DNA from: an uncultured Eubacteriales bacterium
GTDB lineage: Bacteria > Bacillota > Clostridia > Christensenellales > Pumilibacteraceae
Direction of reading: 5' to 3'
DNA: 26,555 nt
Assembly (NCBI GenBank): GCA_900553005.1
Contig: USBU01000001.1
Location: forward strand, 1-26,555
Positions 24,265 through 26,555 of this stretch are shown in pieces; position 1 is the first letter of the stretch, and each line of letters opens with the position of its first letter. The position numbers and the translations under genes were made by a program. The notes under the pieces were generated by a model. It was not told the origin of the DNA. It saw only the letters and a list, made by a program, of their open reading frames with translations, and made no database searches.

Positions 24265-26265
24265 ATGAAATGGTATAAAAAACTGGCTTTGGTTCTGGCG
24301 GCGGTTATGTGCTGCGGCACCGTGGCCGCATGCAAGGATCCGTCTGATCCCAGCAATCCTAACAATCCGGACGATCCCGGAAACCAGGGAGGTAACACTA
24401 CCGTGACTACGCCTAAAGAGACCGTTACTGAGCCGGCCGAACATTTTGCTACCAACGTGCTTCATAAGGTAAGCGTGCAGGAAACGTCAAATCCGTTTGT
24501 TACCGACGAGGCTACGGAATACCGTATAGTCACGACTTCGGGCACGGAAGATAAGAAGGCGGCTGCGTTTATACAAAGCAATTTAAAGACGGCGACCGGC
24601 GCAACCTTTGAGCTTGTAGAATACGATTCCGACTTAGAGTGGAGCGCTGACGCAAAGTACATCGTGCTCAACGTGCCGGAGCTTTTTAAGTCGGCAGGCC
24701 TGACTATGCCCTCGGAGGAGCTGGGACAAACGGGCTATTACATTAAAAACGCCGGAAAGTCGGTGTTTATCGCAACAAAAAGCAGCATGGGTTCTCAGTA
24801 CGGCGCGATAGCTTTTCTGCGTCACGTGGTCGGCTACGAAATGTACGCTTACGACACCGTCGTGTACGAAAAGAGCGGAGCTACATTGCCCGATATGGAA
24901 ATTATTGAGCGTCCCGATTTTGAGTTTTACGTGCAGGGCAACAGCGTCAAGTCGGAGGCCGTTTACGGCATGGGCTTTTTAGGCAGTATTTTTATTCCGG
25001 TAGAGGGCGAGACGTGGCACAACAGCTTTAACTATCTCCCGCCCGATACCTATCGTAAAGCTCATCCCGACTGGTATTCGACAAAGGGCAACGAACTTTG
25101 CTACACCGCGCACGGCAACGAAACCGAATTCAACGCCATGGCTAAGGAGCTGGCCGATAAAATAAAGGTGCTTGCAAATCAGTACCCCGACCGCGCCAAC
25201 ATTACCATAACGATAGAGGATCACAACGACCAGTGCGACTGCGACGCCTGCAAAGCGTCCCGCGACGCTTACGGCGGAGCCGATTCCGCGGCGGTCGTAA
25301 AGCTTTGCAACGCGGTCAACAAGCAGGTTCAGCAATTTTTGGAGGAGCAGGCCGCGGCCGCCGGCAAGGAAAAGAGGGAGCTGAACATTCTGTTTTTTGC
25401 TTACAACAAGATGGAAAAGCCGCCCGTTAAAAAGGATGAGTCCGGCAAATGGGTTCCCTACGACAATTCCGTTATCTGCGACGATAACGTTGGCGTTTAT
25501 ATCGCTCCCATCCGCGCCGCATATAACCAGTCCTTCTATCATGACAACAACGTGTCGGCCAAGGAGTCTATCGAGGGCTGGGGCGCGCTGTCCAATAAGC
25601 TTTATATGTGGCTTTACGAGACCAATTACTCGCATTATCTGTACCCGATAAATACATACGACACTATGATTGAGACCTATCGCTTCTGCAAAAACAACAA
25701 TGCGGTTTACATGATGAACGAGGGGCAGTACAATCAAGGCAACGTTACGCATTTCAGCAAGCTTAAGGAGTATTTCAACGCGCGTGCGGAGTTCAACGTA
25801 AACGACAACTTCAAGGATATCACGGACGACTTCTTCGCCAATTATTTTAAGGATGCCAACGCGCCGATGCGTCAGTTCTTCGACGAGCTTCAGGCGCACC
25901 TGAGATATCTAGAGGTTACTTATCCCGGCGACGTCAACGGCAATATCTACAATCCCATGGAGCAGGCCAAACTCTGGCCCAAGGGCTTATTGGATCATTG
26001 GCTAGATCTGATTGACGAGGCTTACGCCGCCATCGAGCATTACCGTACCGAAAACGCGGCGTTGTACGAGGTTCTTGCAAACCATATTAATCTCGAAAGC
26101 ATTTTTCCTAGATTTGCAATAATCAGGTTGTATTCGGGCAAGTATTCGGCCGCTACGCTCCGCCGTATGCGCGAGGAATTCCGCGACGACTGCGTGACCT
26201 TTAATATAACGATGCTCAATGAGGGCACCTCGCTGGATACAGTGTTCGCATCCTGGGGACTTTAA
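24265..26265 (+). CDS. DUF4838 (GH163-related) lipoprotein
   Basis: A 666-residue surface lipoprotein: the signal ends in VAAC with cysteine 23, then a low-complexity DPSDPSNPNNPDDPGN linker. Residues about 75-210 resemble the alpha-glucuronidase N-terminal-like domain found before large glycoside hydrolase barrels (MGSQYGAIAFLRHVVGYEMYAYDT). Residues about 250-500 match DUF4838, with the signature TIEDHNDQCDCDACKASR (cysteines 324, 326 and 329) and ILFFAYNKMEKPP. Some DUF4838 proteins were placed in CAZy family GH163, endo-beta-N-acetylglucosaminidases acting on complex N-glycans, so a glycosidase role is plausible. I cannot name catalytic residues with confidence. AAAGGAGGG precedes the start, and the gene lies 17 nt after the secreted multi-domain gene in the same operon. 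Confidence 0.85.
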   Translation: MKWYKKLALVLAAVMCCGTVAACKDPSDPSNPNNPDDPGNQGGNTTVTTPKETVTEPAEHFATNVLHKVSVQETSNPFVTDEATEYRIVTTSGTEDKKAAAFIQSNLKTATGATFELVEYDSDLEWSADAKYIVLNVPELFKSAGLTMPSEELGQTGYYIKNAGKSVFIATKSSMGSQYGAIAFLRHVVGYEMYAYDTVVYEKSGATLPDMEIIERPDFEFYVQGNSVKSEAVYGMGFLGSIFIPVEGETWHNSFNYLPPDTYRKAHPDWYSTKGNELCYTAHGNETEFNAMAKELADKIKVLANQYPDRANITITIEDHNDQCDCDACKASRDAYGGADSAAVVKLCNAVNKQVQQFLEEQAAAAGKEKRELNILFFAYNKMEKPPVKKDESGKWVPYDNSVICDDNVGVYIAPIRAAYNQSFYHDNNVSAKESIEGWGALSNKLYMWLYETNYSHYLYPINTYDTMIETYRFCKNNNAVYMMNEGQYNQGNVTHFSKLKEYFNARAEFNVNDNFKDITDDFFANYFKDANAPMRQFFDELQAHLRYLEVTYPGDVNGNIYNPMEQAKLWPKGLLDHWLDLIDEAYAAIEHYRTENAALYEVLANHINLESIFPRFAIIRLYSGKYSAATLRRMREEFRDDCVTFNITMLNEGTSLDTVFASWGL

Positions 26266-26305
26266 GATTATGCCGGAAAAATTTATCAGATAAGGAGAAT
26301 TAGGT

Positions 26306-26508
26306 ATGAGAATTAAAAAATACCTGGTAGTAATAGTTGCGATGCTTGCCTTGCTGACTTTCGGCTTGGCGGGCTGTAAGCCGGACGAGCCGGCGCCGGT
26401 GGATCCCGAGCAGCCCGAGCCGCCGGTCGCAGCGGTTACCTTAAGCCAGAACACGGCGGAGCTTGACGTATATGAAACGCTTACGCTGACCGCTACGAAA
26501 GAAAACAC
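26306..26508 (+). CDS. Lipoprotein with BIG2 domain, 3' end missing
   Basis: The first 67 codons of a lipoprotein, cut by the contig end. AAGGAG at 26292-26297 precedes the ATG. The signal ends in LAGC with cysteine 24, followed by a Pro/Glu-rich linker (KPDEPAPVDPEQPEPP). Then AAVTLSQNTAELDVYETLTL opens a bacterial Ig-like group 2 (BIG2) domain. The frame stays open into the adapter from 26509 onward, but those codons are artificial. The rest of the protein, possibly another glycoside hydrolase, is unknown. It is the last visible gene of the GH2 operon. Confidence 0.8.
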
Positions 26509-26555
26509 CTGTCTCTTATACACATCTCCGAGCCCACGAGACGGAGCTACATCTC
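26509..26555. other. Illumina Nextera (Tn5) adapter, non-biological
   Basis: CTGTCTCTTATACACATCT (26509-26527) is the Tn5 mosaic-end read-through sequence, directly followed by CCGAGCCCACGAGAC (26528-26542), the Nextera read-2 adapter. GGAGCTAC (26543-26550) is in the position of the eight-base i7 index, and ATCTC (26551-26555) begins the P7 end. The contig therefore ends in untrimmed library adapter. Confidence 0.98.

Noticed and set aside
1..26508. CRISPR arrays, tRNA or rRNA genes, insertion sequences, toxin-antitoxin or defence genes
   Set aside because: No regularly spaced repeats, cloverleaf-like segments, transposase motifs or defence-type proteins were seen on either strand.
26002..26523. 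Minus-strand frame starting MYKRQ
   Set aside because: Its first residues are a translation of the Tn5 mosaic end, and the rest is antisense to the DUF4838 and BIG2 lipoprotein genes.

Overview
This 26.5 kb window looks like a metagenome-assembled contig from a carbohydrate-degrading member of the Clostridia (Bacillota). The reasons are AGGAG-type ribosome binding sites before nearly every gene, sigma-A promoters of TTGACA/TATAAT type, many lipoproteins with a lipobox cysteine near residue 24, and CUT1-type sugar ABC importers that lack their own ATPase. No genus can be assigned from sequence alone. There are no rRNA, tRNA, CRISPR, phage or insertion-sequence features. The last 47 bases are not biological: they are an Illumina Nextera (Tn5) read-through adapter, so the contig breaks inside a lipoprotein gene.

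Layout. (1) 1-4018: a sugar-binding lipoprotein and two CUT1 permeases, closed by a hairpin terminator. (2) 4019-4897: about 0.9 kb without a convincing gene, holding a promoter-like site with a nine-G spacer and a hairpin just before the next gene. (3) 4898-11534: a GH43 lipoprotein followed by a 1469-residue lipoprotein with an N-terminal CBM9-like domain and a three-domain module present three times; closed by a terminator. (4) 11735-14200: three apparently unrelated genes, namely a PflX-like radical SAM protein that may be leaderless, a DUF2188 protein with a charged N-terminus, and a DUF4190-type membrane protein. (5) 14546-15723, minus strand: an ArsR-type regulator broken by a frameshift in a run of nine C. 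(6) 15800 to the end, divergent from the regulator: a tightly spaced operon of cytoplasmic GH2 glycosidase, sugar-binding lipoprotein, two CUT1 permeases, a 1001-residue secreted multi-domain adhesion or binding protein, a DUF4838 (GH163-related) lipoprotein, and the start of a BIG2-domain lipoprotein.

How it fits together. Both glycan regions have the logic of a Gram-positive polysaccharide-utilisation locus: surface lipoproteins cut or bind the glycan, a binding protein captures the released oligosaccharide, two permeases import it using a shared MsmX-type ATPase presumably encoded elsewhere, and the cytoplasmic GH2 finishes the breakdown. Substrates are not readable from sequence; GH43 suggests arabinose- or xylose-containing glycans, and DUF4838/GH163 leaves open N-glycan-like material.

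The most unusual signal is three runs of exactly nine G (plus strand) at 4138-4146, 13495-13503 and 15111-15119. Two sit between the -35 and -10 boxes of promoter-like sites (16 bp spacers) and the third breaks the regulator's reading frame. A run of ten would give the optimal 17 bp spacer in both promoters and restore the regulator frame, which suggests either slipped-strand phase variation or a systematic one-base contraction in the assembly.
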